From: Streptococcus pyogenes
GTDB taxonomy: Bacteria > Bacillota > Bacilli > Lactobacillales > Streptococcaceae
Assembly (NCBI RefSeq): GCF_002055535.1
Contig: NZ_LN831034.1
Location: 1,364,001 to 1,428,000, forward strand
Direction of reading: 5' to 3'
DNA: 64,000 bases
Below the pieces are notes generated by a model. It saw only the letters and a program-made list of their open reading frames with translations. It made no database searches and was not told the DNA's origin. A program made the translations under genes and the position numbers. Positions 17,513 to 25,327 of the stretch are shown in pieces. The number at the start of each line of letters is the position of its first letter. Position 1 is the first letter of the stretch.

Positions 17513-19005
17513 CAATTTCCTCCATATTTTTTGCGGATTCTCGTGCTAGTAGCATGAACTGTAACAATATTTCCGTCTATCGGGTTTATTACTGTCGAGA
17601 CACACTTACCAATGTATTTCTGGGAAGGTCTATCAAGGTTATCGTACTTAATAGGAGCTATCTTCAACGGTTCTTTTATAGAATCGACAATATCAATAGG
17701 CGCTATATTTCTCAGTACCGCCCTTTCGGCTAAATGCTTTGTTATTTTTAGCGGTATCCCTTCACTAGTTTCTACTCCTATTATAGCACTTTCAACATCC
17801 CTACGTTTATCTAATTTAGCTTTTTCTTTTCTAACTTCGACTTCACTTTGAGTTTTGGTATAAGGATTATTGTAACGCTTTTCTCTGGCTTGATTGCGAT
17901 GTAAAAAGGCATTGTTGTTTATCAGATAATTGAGTGCATCTTGTTTACTTCTAACATCCGATTGATATTGCCTAATCAACTCTTTATCACCCAATTGCTT
18001 CGCAACGTGCAGTAACTCTTTACTCTCACGTATTGATCTCTCGATTGCCCTCTGCTTAGCTTGCGCATTCGCATTAGCTTTAGCTTGTGCAGGAGTGATA
18101 TTTTTTAGATGCTCTGGCAATTCTGGCTTACTATTCACACCGACGACAAACGGCGTTTTAGTGTGCTTGCAGTTGATTCCCAAGCATCCATCAGGCTCAC
18201 CATGCCCGTAATCAGATAAAGCTAAGATTTTTATCCCTCCTTCTTCTCTCGCTTCGCCAGTAGTGACAATTTGATATTGCAAAGGTGCACACATCTCTCT
18301 AGCTGTAGCTCTTTTTGAGTAATAGAAGGTATCAATGCCAAGCTCCCTAGCAGGGGCTTCTTTGGCTTCGTTAAAGACTCGCCAAGTCGTAGTATTGATA
18401 ACGGTACGAGCATAAGAGTCTGCTCTCCACTTTCTCCCAGCTTTATCTGTAAAACCATAAAACCCCTTTTTAAACCATTTAATCACAGTTTGATTGATAG
18501 CTTGGTCAGGCGTTTTTAAGCCTGTCACCACACCAGCAACAGCGTCTTGGATTATCCCTTGATAAGCTCCTATAACACTAAATGGCAAGGTGGTGTTAGT
18601 CAAATTATGCACATCATCAATAGCTTGTCTAGCATAGTTAGATAGGTCGTCTTGGATAGTACTGTTTACCCCAGACTCTCTACCTAGAGCCTCTTCTAGC
18701 TGCTCAGACGTGTTTTTATAAATTTTAAATCCTTCATTCTTGATAATATAGCGAAGTTGAGCTTCCGCAATGCCAGAATACTTTGCAATAAGCTTGATGT
18801 TATCTGCATTAAGCAGTCCAACGTCATGTAACTTATTAGCTTGCCAAAGATAAGGATTATCGGCTAAGCTCGCTGAGCCTCTGGCTTTTATCCTCTCAAT
18901 CACTTGATCAAATAAATCAAGAGTCAGCTGATGATACATATCAGATAACTGACTAGCTTCCAAAAGAAGCTGTTCGTCATTTAACTTAATAGGCTTCTTT
19001 TTCAT
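17512..19005 (-). CDS. MuF-type minor head protein with C-terminal nuclease/toxin-like domain
   Basis: A 497-residue protein. The N-terminal 300 residues match the phage minor capsid (Phage_min_cap2/MuF) family: S-Y-A-R-T-V-I-N-T-T-T-W-R-V-F-N-E-A region and a Cys/His cluster (M-C-A-P-L-Q, G-C-L-G-I-N-C-K-H). A basic linker (about 325-400) follows. Residues about 405-497 form a separate domain with K-H-L-A-E-R-A-V-L-R (His424, Arg428) and V-H-A-T-S-T-R-I-R-K-K-Y (His484, Arg489), resembling DUF4258 or BECR-fold nucleases. MuF proteins are packaged in the head, so this domain could be delivered with phage DNA. Confidence 0.75.
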   Translation of the reverse strand: MKKKPIKLNDEQLLLEASQLSDMYHQLTLDLFDQVIERIKARGSASLADNPYLWQANKLHDVGLLNADNIKLIAKYSGIAEAQLRYIIKNEGFKIYKNTSEQLEEALGRESGVNSTIQDDLSNYARQAIDDVHNLTNTTLPFSVIGAYQGIIQDAVAGVVTGLKTPDQAINQTVIKWFKKGFYGFTDKAGRKWRADSYARTVINTTTWRVFNEAKEAPARELGIDTFYYSKRATAREMCAPLQYQIVTTGEAREEGGIKILALSDYGHGEPDGCLGINCKHTKTPFVVGVNSKPELPEHLKNITPAQAKANANAQAKQRAIERSIRESKELLHVAKQLGDKELIRQYQSDVRSKQDALNYLINNNAFLHRNQAREKRYNNPYTKTQSEVEVRKEKAKLDKRRDVESAIIGVETSEGIPLKITKHLAERAVLRNIAPIDIVDSIKEPLKIAPIKYDNLDRPSQKYIGKCVSTVINPIDGNIVTVHATSTRIRKKYGGN

Positions 19006-19009
19006 CTAA

Positions 19010-20512
19010 TCACTCTCCGTATAAATGTGTATCAGTGCGCTGTTGATTGATTTCGTCAACGATTCCAGTATTAATTTCTGCAGCTATTTCTTGGGCTTTT
19101 TCCTCTGTCACGTTTAGCACTTTTTGGATGGCCATCTCACGAGTGCCAAAGCCAGCATTAACAACTTTTATCCAGTAGTCTAACTCAGCGTCTCGATCTG
19201 TAAAAACACCGTCATCAAGACTTATGCTGATGTTATCCATGCTTGGAACTTCGCTTTGGTACAAATCATAAGCTTTAGCAATCTCAAAAATAGAGATAAC
19301 TAACTCTTTTAGCGATTGCTCTACTAAAGTAACAATACTGTTACGCATTTGGTAGGTGTCTGAGTTTTCAGAGACGATTTCTGTTGCAGTCTTCATGCTT
19401 TTGCCATCAAAACTAAATAACCCAGCGGATACGCCTATTTGCATTTCAAACAACGACAAGCCCTCGTTGATAGCCTTGATATAGTCATCAGCTCTAATAG
19501 GGGTTGTTAGGTCCTGTATTGCGCTTGAGTCTAAATCCCTGCCGCCCATACGGATATAAACGTTTTGATCAGACTCGAACCGAGGCCTTGGAACAACATC
19601 GCCATCAGCGGTACGAACAGTTAAAGCGGTCAAACTCTCTGGCACAGCAACTCGACGTTGACCCATCTTAACTTCCCACATAAATTCGTCATAGGTCGTA
19701 TTGATAAAGTCAATCGTTGTCTTGGCGTTATCAAAGATAGATAGCCCAAGTGGGCTATTAATATCCTTGTTATTCATTCCAGGGGTCTTGAGATAAGTAA
19801 AGATAGGCCTAGTCACATCTGTAACTTTTGCCTCGTCTTTTAAGTCCTTGTATACCTCAGATAACGGCACTCGGCTACCTACTTTGGCTTTATCATCCGA
19901 GCGATATAACTCATTTGAGATAACATAATCATCAGAGCTCTGCCACTCATGGAACTCTATCAAGGTATAGTAGACCTCTTTGCCGTTGATTGTCTTAACG
20001 GACTTAATGACGACGGCGGCACTCGAAACGTCTTGCGTATTACTCTGCAGTGGCAAAAAAACAGGCGCTTGAACAAATGCTACCCTAACTTTATCACCAT
20101 CCACATAAGGCCTCATAGCTAATCCGCCTAACGCTAAACAACTCTCCAGATACCGCTCGAAGTTTTTATTAAACCTGTCGTTTTTTAGTGTCTCACTAAT
20201 AAATTCGTTAGCCGCATCATCATCAACCTTAATCTCTGCCTGCTCGTTAAAGACTAGACTGGCAATCTTTTTAGCAGCTGTCCGTGCAATTGGTAGATGG
20301 TTAAGATCTCTTTTTTTAGTCTCGCCGTCCGTGTTTAAGTATAAAACACTATCCCAATCGCTCTTATAATACTTTAGATTGGTTGTTATACGATCGTACT
20401 CTAGCTTACTGATAGCTATTTTAGGATGATCAGTTATATTTGTAAGACTCTGCGTTGTCATCACGTATTTACTCCTTGTAACAAGATTTTTTATTTTTTG
20501 GATTACTCCCAT
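19010..20512 (-). CDS. Portal protein (SPP1 gp6-like)
   Basis: A 500-residue protein in the SPP1 gp6-type portal family: R-T-A-A-K-K-I-A-S-L-V-F-N-E, then F-N-K-N-F-E-R-Y-L-E, then G-I-S-A-G-L-F-S-F-D-G-like (V-S-A-G-L-F-S-F-D-G) motifs. The portal forms the dodecameric vertex through which DNA is packaged. It lies between the terminase and MuF genes and reads 13 bases after the terminase stop. Confidence 0.9.
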   Translation of the reverse strand: MGVIQKIKNLVTRSKYVMTTQSLTNITDHPKIAISKLEYDRITTNLKYYKSDWDSVLYLNTDGETKKRDLNHLPIARTAAKKIASLVFNEQAEIKVDDDAANEFISETLKNDRFNKNFERYLESCLALGGLAMRPYVDGDKVRVAFVQAPVFLPLQSNTQDVSSAAVVIKSVKTINGKEVYYTLIEFHEWQSSDDYVISNELYRSDDKAKVGSRVPLSEVYKDLKDEAKVTDVTRPIFTYLKTPGMNNKDINSPLGLSIFDNAKTTIDFINTTYDEFMWEVKMGQRRVAVPESLTALTVRTADGDVVPRPRFESDQNVYIRMGGRDLDSSAIQDLTTPIRADDYIKAINEGLSLFEMQIGVSAGLFSFDGKSMKTATEIVSENSDTYQMRNSIVTLVEQSLKELVISIFEIAKAYDLYQSEVPSMDNISISLDDGVFTDRDAELDYWIKVVNAGFGTREMAIQKVLNVTEEKAQEIAAEINTGIVDEINQQRTDTHLYGE

Positions 20513-20525
20513 TTAAGCAACTCCT

Positions 20526-21817
20526 TTAGTTGTAATACCGATGCACAAACACGTTGACGCTGTATCTAAACTCGTCCATGGCATGGTTATCTTTATCAAT
20601 AGGTTTGCCATTGTCGTCACGACTGTACAGCCCTATCTCTTTTAAAAAGTGGTAGTGGTCATACTCTTCTTCGCTATGATTAACAAGATAAAAAGCGCCA
20701 TCTGAGATAATGTTTTGGCCGCGTTCGATACCGACCTCAATACCTTTTGCTTTGCTAGATACATCTTTAGAATTGTTCGGAGCTCCCAGAGTAAATACTC
20801 CTAACTTATGCAGCTCCTCTCTCAAAGATTTACAGGCAGGATCCACAAATACCTCTGTATAGCGCATCTGATACTTTTTAACGCACCAGTCTATAAAAAC
20901 TTTTAACTCTAAAGCGTAGGTTGACATAGCTTTTACTTGGCCAGTGTCAGCTCCGCTGTGGTAGTAGTGAGCTACACGATTAAGTCTGAAGCTTATCCTA
21001 CCGTTATCTCTAACTCTTGTTACGATATTACAAGACATAGAGGTGGCATCTGATTGACCTCCATCTGCACAGAAATACATCTCTACTGGTTCGCCAATCA
21101 AAGCATCCAAAACATTTTTTTCCGTGTCAAAAAGGCCATAAATAACTCCCTGAGGCATGACCCGCTGTCCAAGTACATCTCGTTTGTATAGATATGGATT
21201 TTTTTTAAGACTGTTGATAATGTTTTGTTTACGCTCTGCGGTTAGTATTGGGTTATCATCCATGGTCCAATGAGTCCACCTCGTGTTCTGAACATCAAAG
21301 ACATCTTTAATTACTGGATGTTGAGGTGCTGGGGGATTTAAATCTGCTAGATGATAACGTAGCTTAGCCGCCCAAGTACGCCTAAAACACTCCTGGATAA
21401 AATCCATGTGCAGTAAGTTAATCTCGCAGAATACTACTGATCCTAAAGACATACCTGTAATAGCACCAACACTGTTAACTTTACCGCCGCCTTTATAATA
21501 AACGCGCTTATTGCCTTTTGGTGTCGTGATTAACAAGTGATCTCCACGCTCGTCGTGTTTTATTTCGCAGTTACCGTCAAATATATGCATCAAACCCGTA
21601 CCATCGCCGTCGATAAACAAACGATAAGCTTGTTCTTGATTATAAGCAGTCACAAGGTGATTTTCATCTTCTGACTCAATCAGATACCTAGCATAACGAA
21701 AATGCCCAGCTGTGGTCTTTCCGCTACGAGGGGTCAAGTGCCCTCGTTGACCTCTAATTCGTAGTTAAAAGGGCGTCTAATGACGTCTTTTTGTTTATTT
21801 GAAAAGATAATCTCCAA
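20526..21817 (-). pseudogene. Terminase large subunit, split in the P-loop by a small insertion
   Basis: A TTG start at 21817 with a GGAGGTG Shine-Dalgarno inside the terS end opens a 27-codon frame that ends at TGA (21734-21736). The following frame (20526-21737, 403 codons) continues T-P-R-S-G-K-T-T, the Walker A of the ATPase, and contains the rest of the enzyme with the nuclease half. A net 5-base insertion (such as TTGAC) in E-G-T-P-R-S-G-K-T explains the split. The frame after the break starts at a TTG overlapping the TGA, so termination-reinitiation might still give a large product lacking only the first 27 residues. Sequencing error is also possible. Confidence 0.7.
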
Positions 21818-21819
21818 GG

Positions 21820-22296
21820 CTAATCACCTCCTTCCACAGCATCTAACAAGGCTCTCATTAAGCTAGTATCAGGCTTAGCGCCCTTCTCTGCGTCAAGTTT
21901 GACTTTAAGCAGCTCGATGCGCGTTCGTTGCTCGTCTGTGGCGAGCTCCGCGGCCTTAATTCGCTGTCTTTGTTCTTTTCTATCCAGGCTATCTTTGACC
22001 TCGGTAGTTGTAATTTTAGCTAATAGCTCTGCAGATCTAACATCACCCTTTAAAGCATTTTCCACAAGCTTGAGTGCAATAGCTGATTGATTTGTGGGGG
22101 AAATATCCAATTGTTCTAATTGTTCTCGAAGCAAGGCGCTTGGTACAGTTGATCCTAACACCAGCTCCACAGCTTTTCTCAAATTCGCTTTTTCCCTCCT
22201 AGCTTTGCCGGAAGCTATGCCTCCTTTTTTTGCAATTTCTCGGAGTTCGCTCGGGGTTCGTTTGGAGTTTGGTATCAAATTATCTTCATTTGCCAT
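21820..22296 (-). CDS. Terminase small subunit
   Basis: A 158-residue protein with K-K-G-G-I-A-S-G-K-A-R-R-E-K near the N-terminus (a KGG-type DNA-binding motif), then a helical region and a long charged C-terminal coiled coil. It sits directly before the terminase large subunit and its TAG overlaps the Shine-Dalgarno of that gene. It recognises the packaging site and starts DNA packaging. No separate promoter is evident in the short spacer. Confidence 0.75.
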   Translation of the reverse strand: MANEDNLIPNSKRTPSELREIAKKGGIASGKARREKANLRKAVELVLGSTVPSALLREQLEQLDISPTNQSAIALKLVENALKGDVRSAELLAKITTTEVKDSLDRKEQRQRIKAAELATDEQRTRIELLKVKLDAEKGAKPDTSLMRALLDAVEGGD

Positions 22297-22321
22297 CGCC
22301 TCACTTCCTTACTTTTAAATA

Positions 22322-22350
22322 TAAAAAAAAGGCTTTCGCCCTTTTAAAAT
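22322..22350 (-). terminator. Intrinsic terminator upstream of terS
   Basis: On the minus strand AAAGGGC-GAAA-GCCTTTT (one G-T pair) is followed by TTTTATA. It ends the ORF at 22355-22564 and precedes the small terminase gene by about 25 bases. Late transcription across it would need antitermination or a promoter close to terS. Confidence 0.75.
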
Positions 22351-22354
22351 TATT

Positions 22355-22564
22355 TTATAGTCCTAGCCAATTAATAATAAAGGCTTGATCATCTTGATAA
22401 AAAAAGTTATTTTTGATATCTTTTGCAGTTATTTCTTTAATTGCGCTATAAAACAGATTGTAAACGAGATACTCAAGTTCGTTGGCGTATCTATATTTTA
22501 AGGCCGAATCTTTTTCGCTTGGTTCAATATTTTAGATTTTGTGAATTACTTTTGTTACTAGCAT
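22355..22564 (-). pseudogene. Small phage ORF interrupted by an in-frame TAA at codon 11
   Basis: ATG at 22564, then ten codons, then TAA (22532-22534), after which the same frame is open to 22355 and reads N-I-E-P-S-E-K-D-S-A-L-K-Y-R-Y-A-N-E-L-E-Y-L-V-Y-N... to W-L-G-L. If read through it would be 69 residues with a helical, tyrosine-rich character. A single CAA, GAA or AAA to TAA change would explain it. No function is recognised, and no internal start with a good Shine-Dalgarno is visible. Confidence 0.55.
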
Positions 22565-22638
22565 GTTATTTACCTCTTTGTCTTTGTGATCACATGATAG
22601 CTCTGAAACACTGTTAAGTCAACGGTTTTAAGGGGTTT

Positions 22639-23805
22639 TTAGTTTAGTTGTATAACACTTTCTCCAGTTAATTCTTCCCAGCGTTTTATAATGACATCTA
22701 CATATTTTGGGTCATATTCCATTAATCTAGCGTGACGACCATTTGACTCACAAGCAATTAACGTTGTCCCAGAGCCACCAAACAAATCAAGGACAATGTC
22801 GCTTCCCTTTGTGTTGTTTTTGATTTGGTAATCAAAAAGTCCGACAGGTTTCATTGTTGGATGAACGCCATTTCATTGAGGTTTCTCATAATCAATAACT
22901 GTTGTTTGCTTTCTGTCTGAAGCCCACAAGTGACCAGCGCCATCTTTCCAGCCATAAAGACAAGGTTCGTGCTTCCAATGATAATCTTGGCGACCGAGAA
23001 CCATTGAGTTTTTATTCCAAATTAAGCATTGACGTACTGTCCAACCGATATCAAAACAAGCACCTCTAAAATTATAGCCTTCTGAATCAGCATGCCAAAT
23101 ATAAAAAACAGCGCCTGGCTTCATAACTTCATTTGCAGAACTAAAAGCATTAACCAAGAACTGTCTAAAACTGTCATTATCCATACTGTCGTTTTTTATA
23201 GTTAAACTATCTTTTGTTTTACCCTCATAAGCCACGTTGTATGGTGGGTCTGTAAGTAGTAAATCAGCTAATTCTCCATTCATAAGTTTTTTAACATCGG
23301 CTCCATTTGTACTGTCGCCGCACATCAACTTGTGACTACCAAGTTGATAAATGTCACCAAGTTTTGACTTTGGCTCATCTGGCACAGTCTCTGTAAAATC
23401 GTCTAAATCTTTTTCATCTTCGATTAAATCATCTAAATTATCTAAAACGTCAAATCCAAAAGCAGACATATCGAGGTCTAAAATGTCGTTTAATTCTTCG
23501 TTTAACAAATCTAAATCCCAAACCGCAATCTCACCAACTTTATTGTCAGCAAGTCTGAACGCTTTAATTTGCTCTTCAGATAAGTCATCTGCGACAATAA
23601 CAGGAACTGTTTCTAGCCCTAATTTTTGGGCTGCTTTATAACGAGTGTGGCCGTTTACGATTTCGCCGTTTTTATCAACGACAATAGGCACTTTAAAACC
23701 AAACTCTTTAATAGATTCAGCAACTGGTCCAACCGCCTCATCATTGTTTCTAGGGTTATTTTTATAAGGTGTTATTTCACTTAATTTTTTGTCCACAAAC
23801 TCCAT
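22639..23805 (-). pseudogene. ParB-domain DNA methyltransferase, interrupted by TGA
   Basis: The first part (310 codons) has a ParB/sulfiredoxin-like N-terminus (G-H-T-R-Y-K-A-A-Q-K-L-G, residues about 50-60) and the catalytic T-D-P-P-Y-N-V motif IV near residue 195. The frame then hits TGA at 22873-22875, in Y-E-K-P-Q-[stop]-N-G-V-H-P-T-M-K-P-V. Beyond the stop the frame continues with the SAM-binding motif I, D-L-F-G-G-S-G-T-T, to 22639. Motif IV before motif I is the beta class order. A single CGA (Arg) to TGA change would restore a 388-residue enzyme. Without readthrough the product lacks the SAM site. Confidence 0.85.
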
Positions 23806-23825
23806 GTTTTATTCCTTTTTTACAT

Positions 23826-23853
23826 AATAAAAAGTCACCACAATGTGATGACT
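23826..23853 (-). terminator. Intrinsic terminator of the structured RNA unit
   Basis: On the minus strand AGTCATCAC and GTGGTGACT pair (one T-G) around an ATT loop, followed by TTTTTATTATG. It lies between the structured gene-free region and the methyltransferase start at 23805, and so defines the 3' end of a noncoding transcript. Confidence 0.8.
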
Positions 23854-24382
23854 AATTGGTTAACCATAGATAAATAGCAAATGAATGCTAAGCCTATTGC
23901 CTACCCCATTCTGGGACACTTCTATTTATCGAACAGGAACAGTCGGAATCGAACCGACTTGCAACCGTTGTCCCTGCTAACCACAAGCAAGGTTGCGACC
24001 CTTGGTTTTGGACTTGCGGTTAATATGTCGGTTGGCACTGTCTTGTCCAACCTTGACATCGACTTAGCGCTGGTACGCATTGTCAAGAGGCATTGCTAAG
24101 TCTTAATCATTAACACCGAACCCAGATTGCGTATTCTCCTCAAGGGAACGCCAATGTCAAATAAGGGTGTTAATTCACGGCGGACATCGCAAAGTTCCGT
24201 GATTCTTTTTGCTTTGATTACATTCCGCAATGTCACAGCGTGTAATCTCTGGGTGATTGAGACGGCAGGATTCGAACCTGCACGTCCCACATACCATAAA
24301 ATAACAAGTTTGATCGTAGTTAAAGTTGGCGACTAAATAAAATAGTCAGTAGTTAAAAGGTTATCTCTTCTTGCTATTTTGA
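23830..24382 (-). ncRNA. Candidate large structured noncoding RNA (about 550 nt)
   Basis: A stretch of roughly 620 bases without a plausible gene, bounded by an extended -10 promoter (24390-24398) and a terminator (23826-23853). Inverted repeats visible in order: 23869-23877/23922-23930 (9 bp); T-arm hairpin 23942-23958; 23961-23966/23991-23996; 24025-24059 hairpin (11 bp, small bulge); 24061-24068/24095-24102 (8 bp); 24110-24117/24166-24173 (8 bp); 24175-24180/24197-24202; 24216-24222/24241-24247 (7 bp); T-arm hairpin 24258-24289. Such density is far above chance. Size, phage setting and T-loops recall ROOL or GOLLD ornate RNAs of Lactobacillales phages, but identity is not tested. Confidence 0.65.
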
Positions 24383-24389
24383 TAATACT

Positions 24390-24398
24390 ATAATAACA
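24390..24398 (-). promoter_or_regulatory. Extended -10 promoter for the structured RNA
   Basis: On the minus strand TG-T-TATTAT (24398 to 24390) is an extended -10 element, 40 bases after the ArpU stop. A -35 is weak (GTTTAT-like at about 24412-24417), as is common with an extended -10. Transcription would begin near 24382. Confidence 0.45.
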
Positions 24399-24438
24399 TG
24401 TAAAAATATGTATAAACTATCTTATTACTGTATAAAAA

Positions 24439-24873
24439 CTAGCTAAAAACTCCTTCCTCAACAAGCAACACACCCTCTCTGTACAGCTCTGCAAAAGATA
24501 ACAAAGCAATGTCAAGTGTATCATAGTAAAAGCTCTCTGACATACACAATTCTGTATAAATAACCTTATCTGCCTTTTTATAAGGCGCTAAGTATTTGTC
24601 ATACAAAATCCTGCGTCTCTCTGGCTCTAGTATCATACTGACGGCTTGCTCAATCGCATCCAGCTCTTGTTCTGCTGACACACGGTTGAGCGCTAGTCTC
24701 TCAACAGGCTTGCTTGGCGTTCCATACGGTTGTCTTGGCTCAAAGGAATAAGTGGCTGTCACTTTTTGAGTATCTACATCATTAGCTATCCTTCGCCAGC
24801 GTGGATACTCTCTCAATTTACGCTTGGCATTAGATTTTGTTTTTTGGATATCAATCTCTGGAAAAAACGTCAT
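24439..24873 (-). CDS. ArpU-family late transcription regulator
   Basis: A 144-residue basic protein resembling ArpU-type regulators: an N-terminal I-D-I-Q-K-T-K-S-N-A-K-R-K-L-R-E-Y segment, a central helix with E-Q-E-L-D-A-I-E-Q-A, and a C-terminal sigma-region-4-like helix-turn-helix (K-A-D-K-V-I-Y-T-E-L-C-M-S-E-S-F-Y-Y-D). These proteins switch on late genes. Position between the early block and packaging genes supports this. The Shine-Dalgarno is an unusual run of G (TGGGGGGGC). Confidence 0.8.
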   Translation of the reverse strand: MTFFPEIDIQKTKSNAKRKLREYPRWRRIANDVDTQKVTATYSFEPRQPYGTPSKPVERLALNRVSAEQELDAIEQAVSMILEPERRRILYDKYLAPYKKADKVIYTELCMSESFYYDTLDIALLSFAELYREGVLLVEEGVFS

Positions 24874-24883
24874 GAAAGCCCCC

Positions 24884-24955
24884 CCAATGTGGTATAATTT
24901 ATTTAAGCTTAAATTTAACCAAGGGGGCGTTCCGTATGGACGTCTTTTTGTTTTG
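24884..24955 (+). promoter_or_regulatory. Plus-strand extended -10 and short terminated RNA opposite the ArpU leader
   Basis: TG-G-TATAAT (24890-24898) is a consensus extended -10 on the plus strand. About 25 bases further an imperfect stem (GGCGTTCC-GTAT-GGACGTC, one bulge) is followed by TTTTTGTTTTG. The implied transcript is about 50 nt and would be antisense to the ArpU mRNA leader. A 17-codon ORF starts within the stem region (ATG at 24937). The same 11-mer TGTGGTATAAT recurs at 32751-32761. Seen on the minus strand it is ATTATACCACA just upstream of the start codon, so it could instead be a regulator site. Confidence 0.35.
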
Positions 24956-25156
24956 TGGAGAAAAGTCCTCTCTTTCCTTTGTTTTTTGACACAGGCGCAC
25001 GATGTCGTGTTAAAGCATTAGCGACGCCTTGGATAATCACGGATGACCGATAACCCGCTTTAGATTTGTTTTGGTGTAAGGAGGTTCTCGTTTCTATTTT
25101 TTAATTTCGGTCCACCCCCACAGAGCCATCGCAGGCTCTTGAGCGCTTGCGTGGGG
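24956..25156. other. Gene-free leader with compound hairpin between the 56-aa gene and arpU
   Basis: No gene is seen in this stretch of about 200 bases. Next to the 56-aa ORF stop, CCCCAC (25116-25121) and GTGGGG (25151-25156) enclose a nested hairpin AGAGCC (25122-25127)/GGCTCT (25134-25139). There is no U-run on the minus strand, so it is not a standard terminator. A GTAAGGAGGT sequence at about 25076-25085 (plus strand) looks like a Shine-Dalgarno but no start codon follows at a suitable distance. Confidence 0.4.
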
Positions 25157-25327
25157 TTATAATTTTGTCAGCGATACCCATTTAAACTGTGGAAACTGTT
25201 CTGCTTGTTTGCGGGTGCATTTAGTAGCCTGATGTGGATTATCAACATAAGATATATACCTGCAAGTTTTATATAAATAATACTTATGCCATTTTTCGCT
25301 ATATAACACTCCTAACTCTTCAGTCAT
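25157..25327 (-). CDS. Hypothetical phage protein (56 aa)
   Basis: The ATG at 25327 overlaps the DUF1642 gene stop (ATGA type), and the frame closes with TAA at 25157. The 56-residue product has Y-S-E-K-W-H-K-Y-Y-L-Y-K-T-C-R-Y-I-S-Y and A-T-K-C-T-R-K-Q-A-E. It is basic and rich in aromatic residues. Translational coupling supports it as real. No family is recognised. Confidence 0.6.
   Translation of the reverse strand: MTEELGVLYSEKWHKYYLYKTCRYISYVDNPHQATKCTRKQAEQFPQFKWVSLTKL

Noticed and set aside
24096..24290. 64-codon minus-strand ORF within the structured region
   Set aside because: No Shine-Dalgarno, amino acid content looks random, and it runs through the inverted repeats; better explained as a noncoding RNA.
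24937..24990. 17-codon peptide ORF (M-D-V-F-L-F-C-G) on the plus strand as a type I toxin
   Set aside because: Overlaps a terminator stem, and no Fst-like or other toxin pattern is recognised.
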